DNA of 64,000 nucleotides from Nemertoderma westbladi (lineage: Eukaryota > Xenacoelomorpha > Nemertodermatida > Nemertodermatidae), in contig JAUCBJ010008058.1 in NCBI GenBank assembly GCA_032718475.1, positions 64,001 to 128,000 on the forward strand, written 5' to 3'. The first letter of the stretch is position 1; the number at the start of each line of letters is the position of its first letter. Positions 24,160 to 35,043 of this stretch are shown here, in pieces. The notes under the pieces are model-generated. The model was not told where the DNA came from. It worked only from the letters and a program-made list of their open reading frames with translations, and ran no database searches. The position numbers and the translations under genes were made by a program.

Positions 24160-24310
24160 ATAACGGCTAATATATTATACTGTATAACGGACTAATATAT
24201 TATACTGTATAACGGCTAATATATTATACTGCATAACGGCTAATATATTATACTGTACAACACTAATATATTATACTGTACAACACTAATATATTATACT
24301 GTACAACACG
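24160..24310. repeat. ~25-bp AT-rich tandem repeats at the LTR1 5' end
   Basis: Units of the form GGCTAATATATTATACTGTA-TAAC recur about six times. Related runs occur at the matching LTR position at 35600-35700 and 52210-52320, with different unit numbers and sequence drift. Confidence 0.75.
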
Positions 24311-24370
24311 GACCAATGTACGTACAGCGCCATATACCGTAACACCGCTCCACGGGAAATCAAGCAATGT

Positions 24371-24584
24371 TCATTGTGTCAAGTACAATGCACACATCTC
24401 CAACCAGACACTACATAACATTGGAGGTGTCTCATTGGTTCCCCCAAGCTTGACACTAGAACAAAATCGCCTCCGCTTTGCAGGACATTGCTTTCGCCGT
24501 GAGGACCAGCCAGTGCATAATCTTGTACTTTGGCAGCCTCATGGAGTGAATAAGCATGGTGGACAGCCCATGACTTTCTTGAGA
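24371..24584 (+). mobile_element. RTE-like LINE fragment L4
   Basis: The sequence from CATTGTGTCAAGTACAATGC matches 7491-7700 of L1 and encodes the same C-terminal RT tail (LTLEQNRLRFAGHCFRREDQ). It is interrupted at 24586 by the BEL-3 LTR; AGATG at 24582-24586 is a possible target duplication. Confidence 0.8.
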
Positions 24585-24586
24585 TG

Positions 24587-25758
24587 TGTTCGCGCTTTCA
24601 GACCTTTAGCAGTTTAACCTGCCAAATTGGGATGTCTTTTAGATGATAGATAGTCTTTAGCCTATGACAAGTATTTGATACACTACATTAGCCGAAGCCA
24701 GTCTCTGCGCGATCATTCACCCGCTGGATATACCCGGGAGACTGGATTCGGGAGCCTAACCGTATTGCGGGGTAGGCCTACTGTATTATTAGACTGATCG
24801 TAATATATATAATCTCTGACAAATATTATTCACTTTCGGGAAATATTAACAGTTCCTTTAGGACGTGGCGCTTTAAGTATATAAACAGAGTTATGACTTA
24901 AACTAGACACAACGGGATGGCTATAGATTAACGTATATGGCACATTCTTTAGGAGATGCTTCGTTATCAATCACGATCATACACAATACTGCACAATGCT
25001 GCACACCAATCTGCCGACCTTCACTAATTTTAGTCACATATAAGGAGAACAACAGACAATACGTGTAGGGCCTATAAAATAGCATTAGATTCACTTCAAA
25101 CCACTTAATGTAAGTCGCAATTGTTATATGTAACCGGTCTCTCTAACCTTTAGTATATCAAGAAGATTGGGGTGTCTGATTATTTATCAGTATTCCAAAT
25201 ATAATATTCCATCAACAAATATAATGAATAACCGACAGTAAAAGCAGTAAAATGTTAAGGTATAAATTGATATGATCGTGGGTTAGTTAGGTATGTTAAT
25301 ATGGTTAGTTAAGATAACGGATATACGTTCTATAATTAAGCCTACTAATGTTGAGCTAAAGACTGAAACACGGAGGTTCCACGCCGGTGTTGTAGGCTGT
25401 GGACAAATCACATACTGACTCAACTCCACGAGTTTCTATATACAATCTCTAACACAGAGGCAAAAAACGCTCTGATTGGTCGACCGAACAAAGAAGGAAC
25501 AGAGAACAAAGAACAAGCTCCACGTGTACAGCATCAGCTGTTAGCCGTCGTCATGGTAGCTACACTGTTTCAAGAGGATCTGGCGTATTGCGTCATAGAA
25601 TTACTAATTATGTCCGCTAAAGTACACATACAGAAGAAATGGCTTTTATGTCCTCTAAAACACCAGTACAGTAAGTACACGGCCTTTTATGCCTGTTAAA
25701 CCAACTACAGAGTACTTTACGGGGAAAATAACCAGCTAATTCCGCAAAAGCCTTTACA
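24587..25758 (-). mobile_element. BEL-3 3' LTR (minus copy), 1172 bp
   Basis: On the minus strand this LTR starts TGTAAAGG (25758) and ends CGCGAACA (24587), matching the plus copy at 3290-4519 with many differences and indels. It lies inside LINE L4. The adjoining 25759-25767 reads TGGGAGCGG on the minus strand. Confidence 0.7.
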
Positions 25759-25767
25759 CCGCTCCCA
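25759..25767 (-). other. BEL-3 polypurine tract (minus copy)
   Basis: TTCTGGGAGCGG on the minus strand directly precedes the LTR. It is identical to the plus copy at 3278-3289. Confidence 0.65.
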
Positions 25768-25849
25768 GAAAATGGGATTTAAGTCTATAAAATATAACAA
25801 ATCACAGTTTCTAAAATATAAAAATACTCTAAACAGTTAGCTTTTCTTG

Positions 25850-26822
25850 CGTGGACGGCGTTTACGCAGTTTTTTGGAGGCTAGCAAGAGTCCTTTTCTC
25901 TTTGAGGCGAGCCACTTTACTAGGAGGGCTATAACTCCTGGGTAAAGGGTGCAATACAATTGCATCTGAAGGTTTAGGGTTACGGTCGATGTCTCGTCCA
26001 TTTCGATATGCTTCTCCTCGAGCTGATTTTCCTCCGCTTATCGTTGGATGCGTTCGTCCAAAACTCTTGCAGAGAATAGGGTCGTCCAAGTTCGATAACT
26101 TCTTAGAGATTCTGGATTTCCCGATCGAACTGAGATAAAGTTACTTTGTTTACCGCTTGGACTTGCTCGTGCAATTTACATTTATCTGAACAAGCGTAAG
26201 TTCCTTTTCTGATCTTTGTAGAATAGCGTCTAACTCATTTGATACAACGTTCTCCGCCACTTTGGTGACAGGTTATATCGTGTTAAGCCAGGACGATGGT
26301 AAGGGTTAAACGGCGATATTAAATGTCCGCGTCCCAATCCGGCTAGGTATGATGGGCTAATATCTAGGAAGCCCACAACCGGGGTGCCACCGACTAACTG
26401 TTCGGGTAGCACTAGATCTTTGAACAGTGAGTACAGCTCGGGAGGATCCATGATACTATTAGGATCAAGAGTCTGGGTTCTCACTAGGGAGTGAGGAGGT
26501 CTGATCGAGTATTCCGGAACTCGGATCATAGGTTTATTTAAGGATCGTTTGAATCGAGCGAGCGTAGGTGATACATCGAACAAGTTTCGCTCGAAACTCC
26601 CGTAAATATAGCGAGTAAAACCGTGTTTAATGCAACGTCTCCGCGGATGTTTAGGTCTTTCCGTTTGTTGGTTGGGTCTAGGGCATTCATCGCAATAATA
26701 CCAAAGACGCACGTCTTGTAGGGGAAACGCGAGTGATCTTTCTCCAGTTTACAATATTCCTCCATCTGTTCGAAGCTATCCGGTGCAACAGGTAGCGGTC
26801 GATCAGCGGTAAGATAATAAGG
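25850..26822 (-). pseudogene. BEL-3 accessory coding region (minus copy), broken
   Basis: Minus-strand frames run from a point cut by LINE L3 at 26822. The first reads TADRPLPVAPDSFEQMEEY, which aligns with the BEL-2 accessory ORF segment DEPLPAVRDQFDGMHLY (31670-31720). After a shift, 26712-26230 has a CCCH-like finger (CDEC ... RRCIKH) matching BEL-2 CGEC ... TRCQAH, and a TLDP-rich segment also shared with BEL-2. A last frame, 26089-25862, encodes the basic tail shared with the plus copy (SDAIVLHPLPRSYSPP, KEKRTLASLQK). It has several shifts and is not functional. It demonstrates that BEL-3 once carried the same long accessory protein as BEL-2. Confidence 0.6.
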
Positions 26823-26823
26823 T

Positions 26824-27690
26824 AGACTTCAAATCCTGGAAAGCCTATTCAAGGCTGCCCATGCCTTTCCCTTACGTATTCGAAGGTCCTCACCTGACTT
26901 CCGGATCCATGATCCCAGGTAACAGAAGTCATCCACATGCTCAAGCATACCATATTTTGAGCTTATGCTCATCCGATCAGAGACTTGCTGAGGACTTTCA
27001 AAGTTAACTGTCAAAATTTTGGTCTTTCTGGAGTTCAACACTAGAAGCAGCATGTTCTAATGAGCTGAGGAGCCGTTGGGCTCCCTCTAGTGATATTGAG
27101 AGTACTCCTAAGTCATCAGCAAAGTCTAGATCAGTTAGGTACTTGGCAGGATTTCCTCGACTCCTAGAGCCAGTAGGTGGAGTTATCATCACCCCATCAT
27201 CATTATGATGATCTAAGGACATGCGTAGAACCTAGTCAACAACAATTATGAACAAGAATGGTGCAAGTGTGTCTCCCTGGAGGACGCCCCATAACACTGC
27301 AAATAGTTCTGTGTCACCGTGAACAGTAGACACAAATGTTGTCGAACCATCGTATACTGATCTGATTGCTGCAATAATTTCATCAGGAATCCCATATAAT
27401 GAAAGTATGCTGAACATACGTGAGCGAGAGACTGAATCAAAGGCCTTGAAGAAGTCAACAAAGATAACAGCCAGATGCCTGTCTTTCTTTTTTGATAACT
27501 CTTCAATTATCCTTCTAAGTGCCAAAATGGGCTCCATGATCCCACGACCTTTACGGAACCCATTCTGATTTCCACGGTGCAGTCTCTCAATGGGATCCCT
27601 GATGCGATTTAATAGAATTCTATTGTATAGCTTTGCAGCAATCGAGATCAATGAGATTCCCCGAAAAGAATCTTAGAGTGTTAGGTTGCC
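26824..27690 (-). mobile_element. RTE-like LINE copy L3 (duplicate of L2)
   Basis: Near-identical to 21163-22026, including the private 11-bp deletion near 27037 and the LTR1 junction at 27690. Minus-strand RT frames lie at 27651-27232, 27222-27004 and 27053-26829, with an added stop (TAG at 27232-27234, replacing TAT). Shared lesions and shared insertion site show it arose by duplication of the L2 locus rather than by new retrotransposition. Confidence 0.85.
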
Positions 27691-27783
27691 TGTTAAACAA
27701 ACTACCCCTGCCTAACCAATAAAGACACAAAGACTGCTCTACTATTAAACAGGGGTAATCAGGAGCGTGTTATTACTAAATAA
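27691..27783 (-). mobile_element. LTR1 3'-end fragment (duplicated with L3)
   Basis: Ninety-three bases from TGTTAAACAAACTACCCC match 22027-22119 and include the identical LINE junction. The match ends at TTATTACTAA. Confidence 0.85.
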
Positions 27784-27799
27784 ATTGGAGATGAGCTGT

Positions 27800-27960
27800 T
27801 GCAACTGTAATTAAAGGTGTAATATTATGGGTTTGTTCAGAAGTGGAAAAAATGGGAGCGCGTCACCGGGGGTTGAACCAGCGCTATACGTACGTTTCGG
27901 CCTGACAGGCCTCATCAGTAGCACTAACCAGCTCAGCCACTAGCCCCTGACACTCACAGT
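27800..27960 (-). ncRNA. tRNA-like SINE head with hammerhead ribozyme motif
   Basis: Read on the minus strand, TGGCTGAGCTGG (about 27938-27927) fits the RNA polymerase III A box, and GGTTCAACCCC (about 27879-27869) fits the B box. Between them lies a type I hammerhead core: 5' stem I GTGCTA, then CTGATGA, stem II GGCCT-GTC-AGGCC, GAAA, a short stem III of ACGTACGT form, the cleavage triplet GTA and the 3' stem I TAGCGC. All conserved core bases are present and stems I and II pair fully with one wobble. Hammerheads embedded in pol III SINE-like repeats are known from schistosome satellite DNA, and minimal hammerheads also occur in Penelope-like elements. Outer boundaries are uncertain. Confidence 0.8.
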
Positions 27961-28114
27961 CCCACCTAATCCACTGCTATTGAACGGGCAGTCTTAAGTT
28001 GCATATATTCTATCTCTAACAGCGGACCTAACGGCCTCAAGTATGCTAGAGTGAAACAGGAGGGAAGTACAAATAAATAAATATTCAGCTCGGTATTGCT
28101 GCCAGGTGATATTA
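27961..28114. other. Unassigned segment between SINE and LTR1 fragment
   Basis: About 150 bp with no gene; it may be the body of the SINE or remnant flank. No poly-A or short tail was clear. Confidence 0.35.
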
Positions 28115-28341
28115 TTGATTCTTGTTTGTGTTTCTCAATCAATCCCAACGATTACTGTTAATTACAAATTGGAACTATGATTTCTACCCTTTAGTAAATG
28201 GTTCTATGTGATTCCTTTCGACACAATAATCCTACGGGATTCCTTAGACTGTCAGACTTTGAGATTTGCATGTGCCGCTACGGTAGCTATTCATTCTGAT
28301 GGAGGGCTAGGTAACCGGTAAGTGCGGCGGGCGCATTGGGG
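28115..28341 (+). mobile_element. LTR1 fragment (probable 5' LTR remnant of BEL-2)
   Basis: Matches 49660-49886 of LTR1 almost exactly (TTGATTCTTGTTTGTG to GGCGGGCGCATTGGGG) in plus orientation and then runs directly into integrase coding sequence. The rest of this LTR and all upstream gag-pol are deleted. Confidence 0.75.
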
Positions 28342-29236
28342 CCTGCTACTGACATGCATGGCTAGTAGAGCCATACATATTGAGCGTGTGGCGGACATGT
28401 CGACCAAATCTCTGCTCCTGGCCTTAAAGAGATTTATGGCCAGGAGAGGCCTAGTAAAGGCGTTCTACTCCGATAAGGGTACAAACCTTGTCGGGGGGAA
28501 TAGCGAGTTGAACGTGGCTCACAAAGCAGCACAGAATAAAGAAATTTCTGCAGCACTTTTGCCGCAAAGAGTAGAATGGAGATTTAATACTCCAGAAAGT
28601 CCTTGGAGAGGAGGAAGTTGGGAGCGTTTAGTTCGCTCTGTAAAGCAGGCCATTGCCAAGACGTTGCCTGTAAACAAACAACTTACCGATGACGAACTGG
28701 TCACAGCTTTCATCGAAATCGAGCATACACTAAACTCGAGGCCGATAGCTATGTTGCCAGACGGTGTTGCATTAACGCCGAATCATTTGCTAATGCAGAG
28801 TCCAGCATTTCTTGTGCCGGCATCAGAACCCATTAGTGCCGACCTATATAGTCGTAAGAGCTGGAAAGTGACTCAATTTGTGGCGTACACATTCTGGGAA
28901 TATTGGCGGGAATACTATCTTCCCACCATATCTACCAGAACAAAGTGGTACAAAACGGTTCGGAGTCTCCAAAGGGGAGATTACGTATTGATAACTGAGC
29001 CGATTGTCAAGAGAAAATATTGGGAGATGGGAGTCATCTTGCATATACACCTAGACGTGCAAAACATAGTGCGCACAGTCACTGTGAAAATTAGGTGCAA
29101 GTGTCTGCACCCAAAGAAGTGTAAAACTAATGGTTTACACACCTTGGACCGACCGGTCCAGGATATTGTGTTATTAGAAGAGACACGCATCGAGACAGGA
29201 GATTATACTTTGTCTCCTGCCTCAAACAATAATTAA
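28342..29236 (+). pseudogene. BEL-2 integrase C-terminal part, copy 1
   Basis: The open frame (Met at 28322 lies in the LTR fragment and is not the real start) reads LTCMASRAIHIERVADMSTK, typical of BEL/Pao integrase catalytic cores. The second catalytic Asp is in SDKGTNLVGG (about 28470) and the catalytic Glu in SPWRGGSWERLV (about 28610). The HHCC zinc finger and first Asp are missing because of the deletion. The C-terminal WEYWREYYLPT ... RPVQDIVLLEE matches BEL Pol ends. The frame is open to the TAA at 29234-29236, but with no gag, protease, RT or first Asp it cannot act alone. Confidence 0.8.
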
Positions 29237-31172
29237 TTAGTGTTGGACGCAACTCACTTGGTATGCATTCCTCGTATGCAAATACTAGGAAATGCATAGG
29301 AGCGGGTTTGCGGTGATTTGCGTTGAGTTTTGTCTGGTGGGTATCAAAACAAAATTTTATTTTCAAAATTTTTGGAAAATTAAAAAATTTTAAAAAATTA
29401 GACGTGAACCCAAGACAATTCCAGACGCTGTGTATAGACGCGTTTTGAATTCGTCTATAGATATACAGTAATTTGAAAAGTCGTGAAGCCTGGAAAATAG
29501 CATTTAGAAACCATGGTGACGGCTATATTACGTAGGAGTGTAAATTGAGTTTAGCAACTTCCACAGATTGGTGCCAACAGTGCAACTAAGGTTCTAAAGG
29601 TTAGTAGCACCAGGGCGTACACGGACCCCACTCAGTAGTTTGCAGTGAAGTGTGATGTTCGATTATCAAACCTGTGGGTTTGGTATAGTCGAGCATTGAG
29701 ACTATTGTCCTTTCTAACTACTGTAGTTTAGTACATTTGGGCATCAAAAAGTGAGTTGGTCACGGCCAGTTTACCTCCAAAGTTTTGCGCTATGCAAGAG
29801 AGATTAAAGAGATTTATGGCCAGGAGAGGCCTAGTAAAGGCGTTCTACTCCGATAAGGGTACAAACCTTGTCAGGGGGAATAGCGAGTTGAACGTGGCTC
29901 ACAAAGCAGCACAGAATAAAGAAATTTCTGCAGCACTTTTGCCGCAAAGAGTAGAATGGAGATTTAATACTCCAGAAAGTCCTTGGAGAGGAGGAAGTTG
30001 GGAGCGTTTAGTTCGCTCTGTAAAGCAGGCCATTGCCAAGACGTTGCCTGTAAACAAACAACTTACCGATGACGAACTGGTCACAGCTTTCATCGAAATC
30101 GAGCATACACTAAACTCGAGGCCGATAGCTATGTTGCCAGACGGTGTTGCATTAACGCCGAATCATTTGCTAATGCAGAGTCCAGCATTTCTTGTGCCGG
30201 CATCAGAACCCATTAGTGCCGACCTATATAGTCGTAAGAGCTGGAAAGTGACTCAATTTGTGGCGTACACATTCTGGGAATATTGGCGGGAATACTATCT
30301 TCCCACCATATCTACCAGAACAAAGTGGTACAAAACGGTTCGGAGTCTCCAAAGGGGAGATTACGTATTGATAACTGAGCCGATTGTCAAGAGAAAATAT
30401 TGGGAGATGGGAGTCATCTTGCATATACACCTAGATGTGCAAAACATAGTGCGCACAGTCACTGTGAAAATTAGGTGCAAGTGTCTGCACCCAAAGAAGT
30501 GTAAAACTAATGGTTTACACACCTTGGACCGACCGGTCCAGGATATTGTGTTATTAGAAGAGACACGCATCGAGACAGGAGATTATACTTTGTCTCCTGC
30601 CTCAAACAATAATTAGTGTTGGACGCAACTCACTTGGTATGCATTCCTCGTATGCAAATACTAGGAAATGCATAGGAGCGGGTTTGCGGTGATTTGCGTT
30701 GAGTTTTGTCTGGTGGGTATCAAAACAAAATTTTATTTTCAAAATTTTTGGAAAATTAAAAAATTTTAAAAAATTAGACGTGAACCCAAGACAATTCCAG
30801 ACGCTGTGTATAGACGCGTTTTGAATTCGTCTATAGATATACAGTAATTTGAAAAGTCGTGAAGCCTGGAAAATAGCATTTAGAAACCATGGTGACGGCT
30901 ATATTACGTAGGAGTGTAAATTGAGTTTAGCAACTTCCACAGATTGGTGCCAACAGTGCAACTAAGGTTCTAAAGGTTAGTAGCACCAGGGCGTACACGG
31001 ACCCCACTCAGTAGTTTGCAGTGAAGTGTGATGTTCGATTATCAAACCTGTGGGTTTGGTATAGTCGAGCATTGAGACTATTGTCCTTTCTAACTACTGT
31101 AGTTTAGTACATTTGGGCATCAAAAAGTGAGTTGGTCACGGCCAGTTTACCTCCAAAGTTTTGCGCTATGCA
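28424..31172 (+). repeat. 1.38-kb tandem duplication within BEL-2
   Basis: Unit 1 (28424-29796) and unit 2 (29804-31172) both hold the integrase end and the following spacer. Offset is 1380 bp at the left and 1376 bp at the right because of an AATT deletion at about 30614. Only two substitutions were noticed (about 28494/29874 and 29055/30435), so the duplication is young relative to the rest of the element. Confidence 0.9.
29804..30616 (+). pseudogene. BEL-2 integrase C-terminal part, copy 2
   Basis: Second unit of the tandem duplication. It begins at the KRFMARRG segment, lacks the first ~27 residues of copy 1, and is fused upstream to spacer sequence that happens to supply a Met at 29756. 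The second Asp (SDKGTNLVRG, Gly to Arg change) and the Glu (GGSWERLV) remain. It ends at TAG 30614-30616. The accessory coding region follows 720 bp downstream. Confidence 0.8.
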
Positions 31173-31334
31173 TGGGAATAGGTTAGAGGATAGTTAGAGA
31201 GTCGAACCTGAACTGCTGGAAGGCGGGGGGGGGGGGGGCTCAAGAGGTCTGTCCTTCGGCGACATCTAACTGATTTACCCACAGTGTAATTAGTTATGTA
31301 ACGGAACTTATTGGGATATATATATGTATATACG
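30617..31334 (+). other. BEL-2 spacer between pol and accessory region
   Basis: No ORF. The first 555 bp repeat 29237-29796. It contains an internal GGAGCGG (30675-30681, also 29299-29305), an A/T homopolymer-rich patch (30728-30775), the palindrome-like CAAACCTGTGGGTTTGG (about 31047) and a G run of about 14 at 31226-31239. Confidence 0.5.
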
Positions 31335-34300
31335 CGGATTATAATGGAGAAGGGAATTAGAGCCCAACCGCGGAGAGGATTTACTGCCAGAGAGGAGGCG
31401 GAGCTGCCATTTGCCCGACCGGGATGTAAGGATTCGAACGTTTACTACCATGGGAGGTCGGTAATGGAGCTAAATGGGAAGTATAAAGCCGCTTACGATA
31501 AAGAATTAAGGAGGGAAAGAATGAGAGCGTTGGGGGACTGTATGGAGGTTTTGCGGAAAGAGTATCACACTCGGTATCCCTACGATTTCGCGTTAGACGT
31601 ATGCGACATTAGTGCAGACCCGGACGAGGAGATTGCGCGGCTGTACCATATGAACATGTATTTACGACACGACGAGCCTCTACCTGCAGTCCGAGATCAG
31701 TTCGACGGAATGCATCTGTATCGGAGGACTCGAGGCGAGGATCAAGAGACGTCAAAAGGTCTTCAGTGTATACAAGTTGTTCTACAAATGTGGTGAATGC
31801 ATGAATAAACAAGACGTAGTGATTCCCGACTGGCTGGACGAGCAACATCCTGAACCGATATTAACGCGATGCCAAGCTCACCAGTTCCTTAGATACAACG
31901 AGGGAGGTTACCCAATGAGCAACCCGATGATCAGTATCGACTTCAGCGGAAAGCGACCTCCAAGACCCATTACGCCGACCGTTACAACATTAGATCCGTA
32001 TACAGAGATTAAACCCTGTTCGACACCCAGTTTGATAGAGACAGCAGCGGTCATTTCGCTGTACCGAGCCTACAAGGACCTAGAGGCGCGGCACGAAGCG
32101 GCACGGGACTCGGGTACCAAACCCGCGGGTTTGGAGCTCTCGAGTCCCTGGACTACGTTTACTTCGCCCCACCGAGCGAAAGCTCTCACGCCTGAGCATC
32201 AGGACGAAATAGACGCGTTGCGGCAGGAGGAGCGAGCGGCGAAGGCGAAACAATTATTCGAAGCGCGGGTAGCGGAATATAATAAGACCGCGGATAGACA
32301 TCAAGAGGAGACGAGGAGAGCGACTGGATTTGTTCCACAGGCCGTATCTCAACCCCGACCGGTGTATTATTCCGACAGCAACGAACCTGCGATATTGGTA
32401 GATCACCCGGAGCCACGAGAAGCGATTAGATTCTTGCCGATGGTGAGGATGTCGGATCATTGGAACGTCGACTGTCTACGGGAAGTTTTATGCGCGAAGT
32501 TCTTGCGTGATGTCCCGATGCAGATCACAGACTACGACACATTGGATAAGATTGGAGCTCCGGGAAAAGAGAGTAAGTTATTTGGATGGTTAGCAAGTAC
32601 ATCAAGGTATGGGTCGCGGTGGCTACATTCCCAGACGACGAGGAGGTAGACCAGGCATGGCTGAGGAGAAAGGGATCTTACACCCGATATGACGACCACA
32701 AGGCTATCGAGCGCATGTGGACCCCATCCGACGAGATTCAGTGTCAGTGGAGGAAAACGGAGGAATCACTGCAGGATTGGAGAGTGATGTTCTACGACAA
32801 TGAAGGAGGGTCTCATCAGGAATGCTTGACTAGTAAGTGCACTCAAATTCGCGCGGCCGATGGTGTGACTCATGTGTTTATGCGCGTAAGAGCGGATAGA
32901 GAGAGACCGGAGCCCATAATCACGACACAATATCGGAAAGGGAAGGATCCTAGGGAACAGATTTTGGAGGTATGCAGGCGAGGAGGTATGCACGGAGCGG
33001 AGCGTATCGACGCCAGGATGCTACCCAAGAAGGTTAGAGAGGCGATTCTTAGCCAAGATTATGTCAAGGTGGGATCGGGAGTCCAGAGCGATTTGGAAAG
33101 TGACTTCAACTGATTTAGAAGATAGATTGCCGAGACCGTTTGTCGACACCAAGCTATTGTTGCTATGGGCACAAGACATTGGAATTTATAGGGAGTATCC
33201 CAACTCTGCCAAGACTGGTATGGGCTTCATAGCACATTTATTGTATAATTGGGACTTCAAGTTGAAGACGCAGAAGAAATACGAGGAGGCGTATGGTGAA
33301 TATAACACGCCACCGGGAGCGGAGTTCAAATCCCACTTCAAGCGGCAAGCGTTAGTGTATTGGAACATATGCACGCCACCCCGTGCGTCACTACAATATT
33401 ATTTGGTGCTTGAGTCGAACACGGTAACTTGTTTATTAGCGGATATCGTTGCGCGAGTTTTGAAGCATCATCCATTGGTGTTCGGAGGAGATCAATACGT
33501 TCGCTCGAAAGGGGGAATCCAATCCGACGTGATGAAGCGTTTCTTAACCCCGTTCTTCAACCAATCGCTAGAGAATACGTCGATGGTTAAGAGAGCATTA
33601 GCAATATTCGAAGGGATATATCGACAGAATATCGGAGATTTGGGAGACCGACCGTCGATGGAGTATCCAACGCCAGAAGCTTTGGAGAAGTGGTTCGGGA
33701 ATCAAACCCGCGGGTTTGGTACTCCCTTCCACTCGGAGGCTGATAGACCTGTTAGAGAGGGTTGGCCGGAGACGTTAGTAGAGGTGTTTGGAGTAGATCT
33801 TCCGGTGGAGAAGACATATCTGAAACGAACGCGGGAGGAAATATTGGAGATAGAGGACAAGGGCGAGGATGTTTACTTCGTTCCGGATCGACAACCTTTA
33901 ACCGGAGAGGACGACATCGTATTAGACATTGGGAAAGAATGAAGTGCGAAACCGATTGGAGACCTCATATACGAGAGGGCCTGGTTTCCACAAGCGCGTA
34001 GGTGCAAGTTGTGCGGCAGCACAAGGCACAATCAAAAATCGTGCGACGCGGTAGTGGAGGTGGCGCATAAGGTCTGCCGTTGGTGCAACGAGACTGACCA
34101 TTCGTTTCATACGTGCACCGTCTTCATTTCTCAATGTGGATATTGTGGAGTAAAGGGACATCGTAGCGCGAGATGCCAACTGCGAGACAATTCCTTCCAA
34201 AACCATAGCGCTAACCTACTTCGGGAGATGCTAGATAAGTGGGAGAGTGTGGCCGACTACCACATCCAAGCGCAGATGCGTTGGTTACCATTTAAAGCGG

Positions 34301-35043
34301 GATATGGATTTTGGGCGGTAGACCCATCGCATGTTGCGTACGAGCCATATCTACAGTCGTTACCACAATATCAGGAGCTCATCCTAACCGCTCAAGACCT
34401 TCCACAGAACACTGGAGTCATAGTTGTTCGGGAATACTTCAGACAACTAAATATGGATAATAAGTACACTTGGAACTTTGTTGCTATTTGCGACCGTATT
34501 ACGAAGGGTTTGTTTTCGGAAACTAGAAAAGTGGTGCGCGCGCGAGGAGATTGGAGGATGGCGGCTATTCAATACCGTAACGAATTCCTATTGACTCACG
34601 TACCAGTGGGGTCGTTGACCGCTGACAGAATCGAGGAACAGCGAACCGCAGCGCCCACAGTGACGACCGTTGGAGCTCAAGGCTCACGGAAGGAACCAGG
34701 AGGAGAGGTCCAAGACAAGGTTCAAGTTCAAGGACGACCACTATCATTCTATTATAGAGGCACAACGTGTGCAACGCAAGGCGCAAGGGGCGTCGGAGAA
34801 GGCGCGCGTGCAATTGCATAAGGAAGAGTTGGCGGAAGCGACCACAGGAGCACGACAATTGGAACGAGGCCGAGGGAGAAGCATGAGCCGGGAATCTGTC
34901 GGGGCTCAGGGAACATCGTCGCCGGTTCCGGGGAGTGACGCCTCGCGGACAAGCGCAACAGAGTCGACTGGAGGACGATTGGTGTATCTGGGTAAGTGGC
35001 GGAAGAGAGGAGCGAGCCCGAAGAACCCAGGAGCGGGTCAGTA
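31335..35043 (+). pseudogene. BEL-2 accessory protein coding region (~1230 codons, five lesions)
   Basis: Long frames overlap by 20-65 bp and together look like one protein. 31335-31796 (MEKGIRAQPRRGFTAREE) shifts to 31777-32649, which has a CCCH-like finger (CGEC ... TRCQAH), a Glu/Arg-rich helical stretch and a DPYTEIKP segment. A shift leads to 32586-33113, another to 33061-33942, whose middle (KTGMGFIAHLLYNWDFK ... YYLVLESNTVTCLLADI) matches BEL-1 ORF X. After one TGA (33940-33942) the same frame continues to 34821 with three CCHC knuckles: CKLCGSTRHNQKSC, CRWCNETDHSFHTC and CGYCGVKGHRSARC (34003-34175). A last shift gives a basic Ser/Arg-rich tail to 35043. Gag-like RNA binding is inferred; the N-terminal domains are not recognised. 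Confidence 0.65.

Larger units (their letters stand above)
22027..24344 (-). mobile_element. LTR1 (BEL-2 family LTR), minus copy, 2318 bp
   Basis: On the minus strand it starts TGTTACGG (at 24344) and ends TTTAACA (at 22027). It is the best complete LTR1: the plus copy at 35563-51139 is the same sequence split by BEL-1. Adjacent bases 24345-24351 read GGAGCGG on the minus strand, the polypurine tract, so this is the 3' LTR of a minus-strand element whose body is lost at 24371. It carries a TATAAATTGG promoter motif (plus coordinates about 23696-23705), three 48-49-bp repeats and a run of ~25-bp repeats near its 5' end. No gene is present. Over 2 kb is long for an LTR. Confidence 0.85.

Noticed and set aside
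27860-27950. Functional tRNA gene
   Set aside because: A and B boxes are present, but the middle is a hammerhead core and no cloverleaf with an anticodon arm can be drawn.
28322-28341. Met at 28322 as a true integrase start
   Set aside because: These codons lie in the LTR1 fragment; the frame is a chance fusion.
31226-31239. G run as a satellite 2 relic
   Set aside because: The flanks have no similarity to the 72-bp unit.
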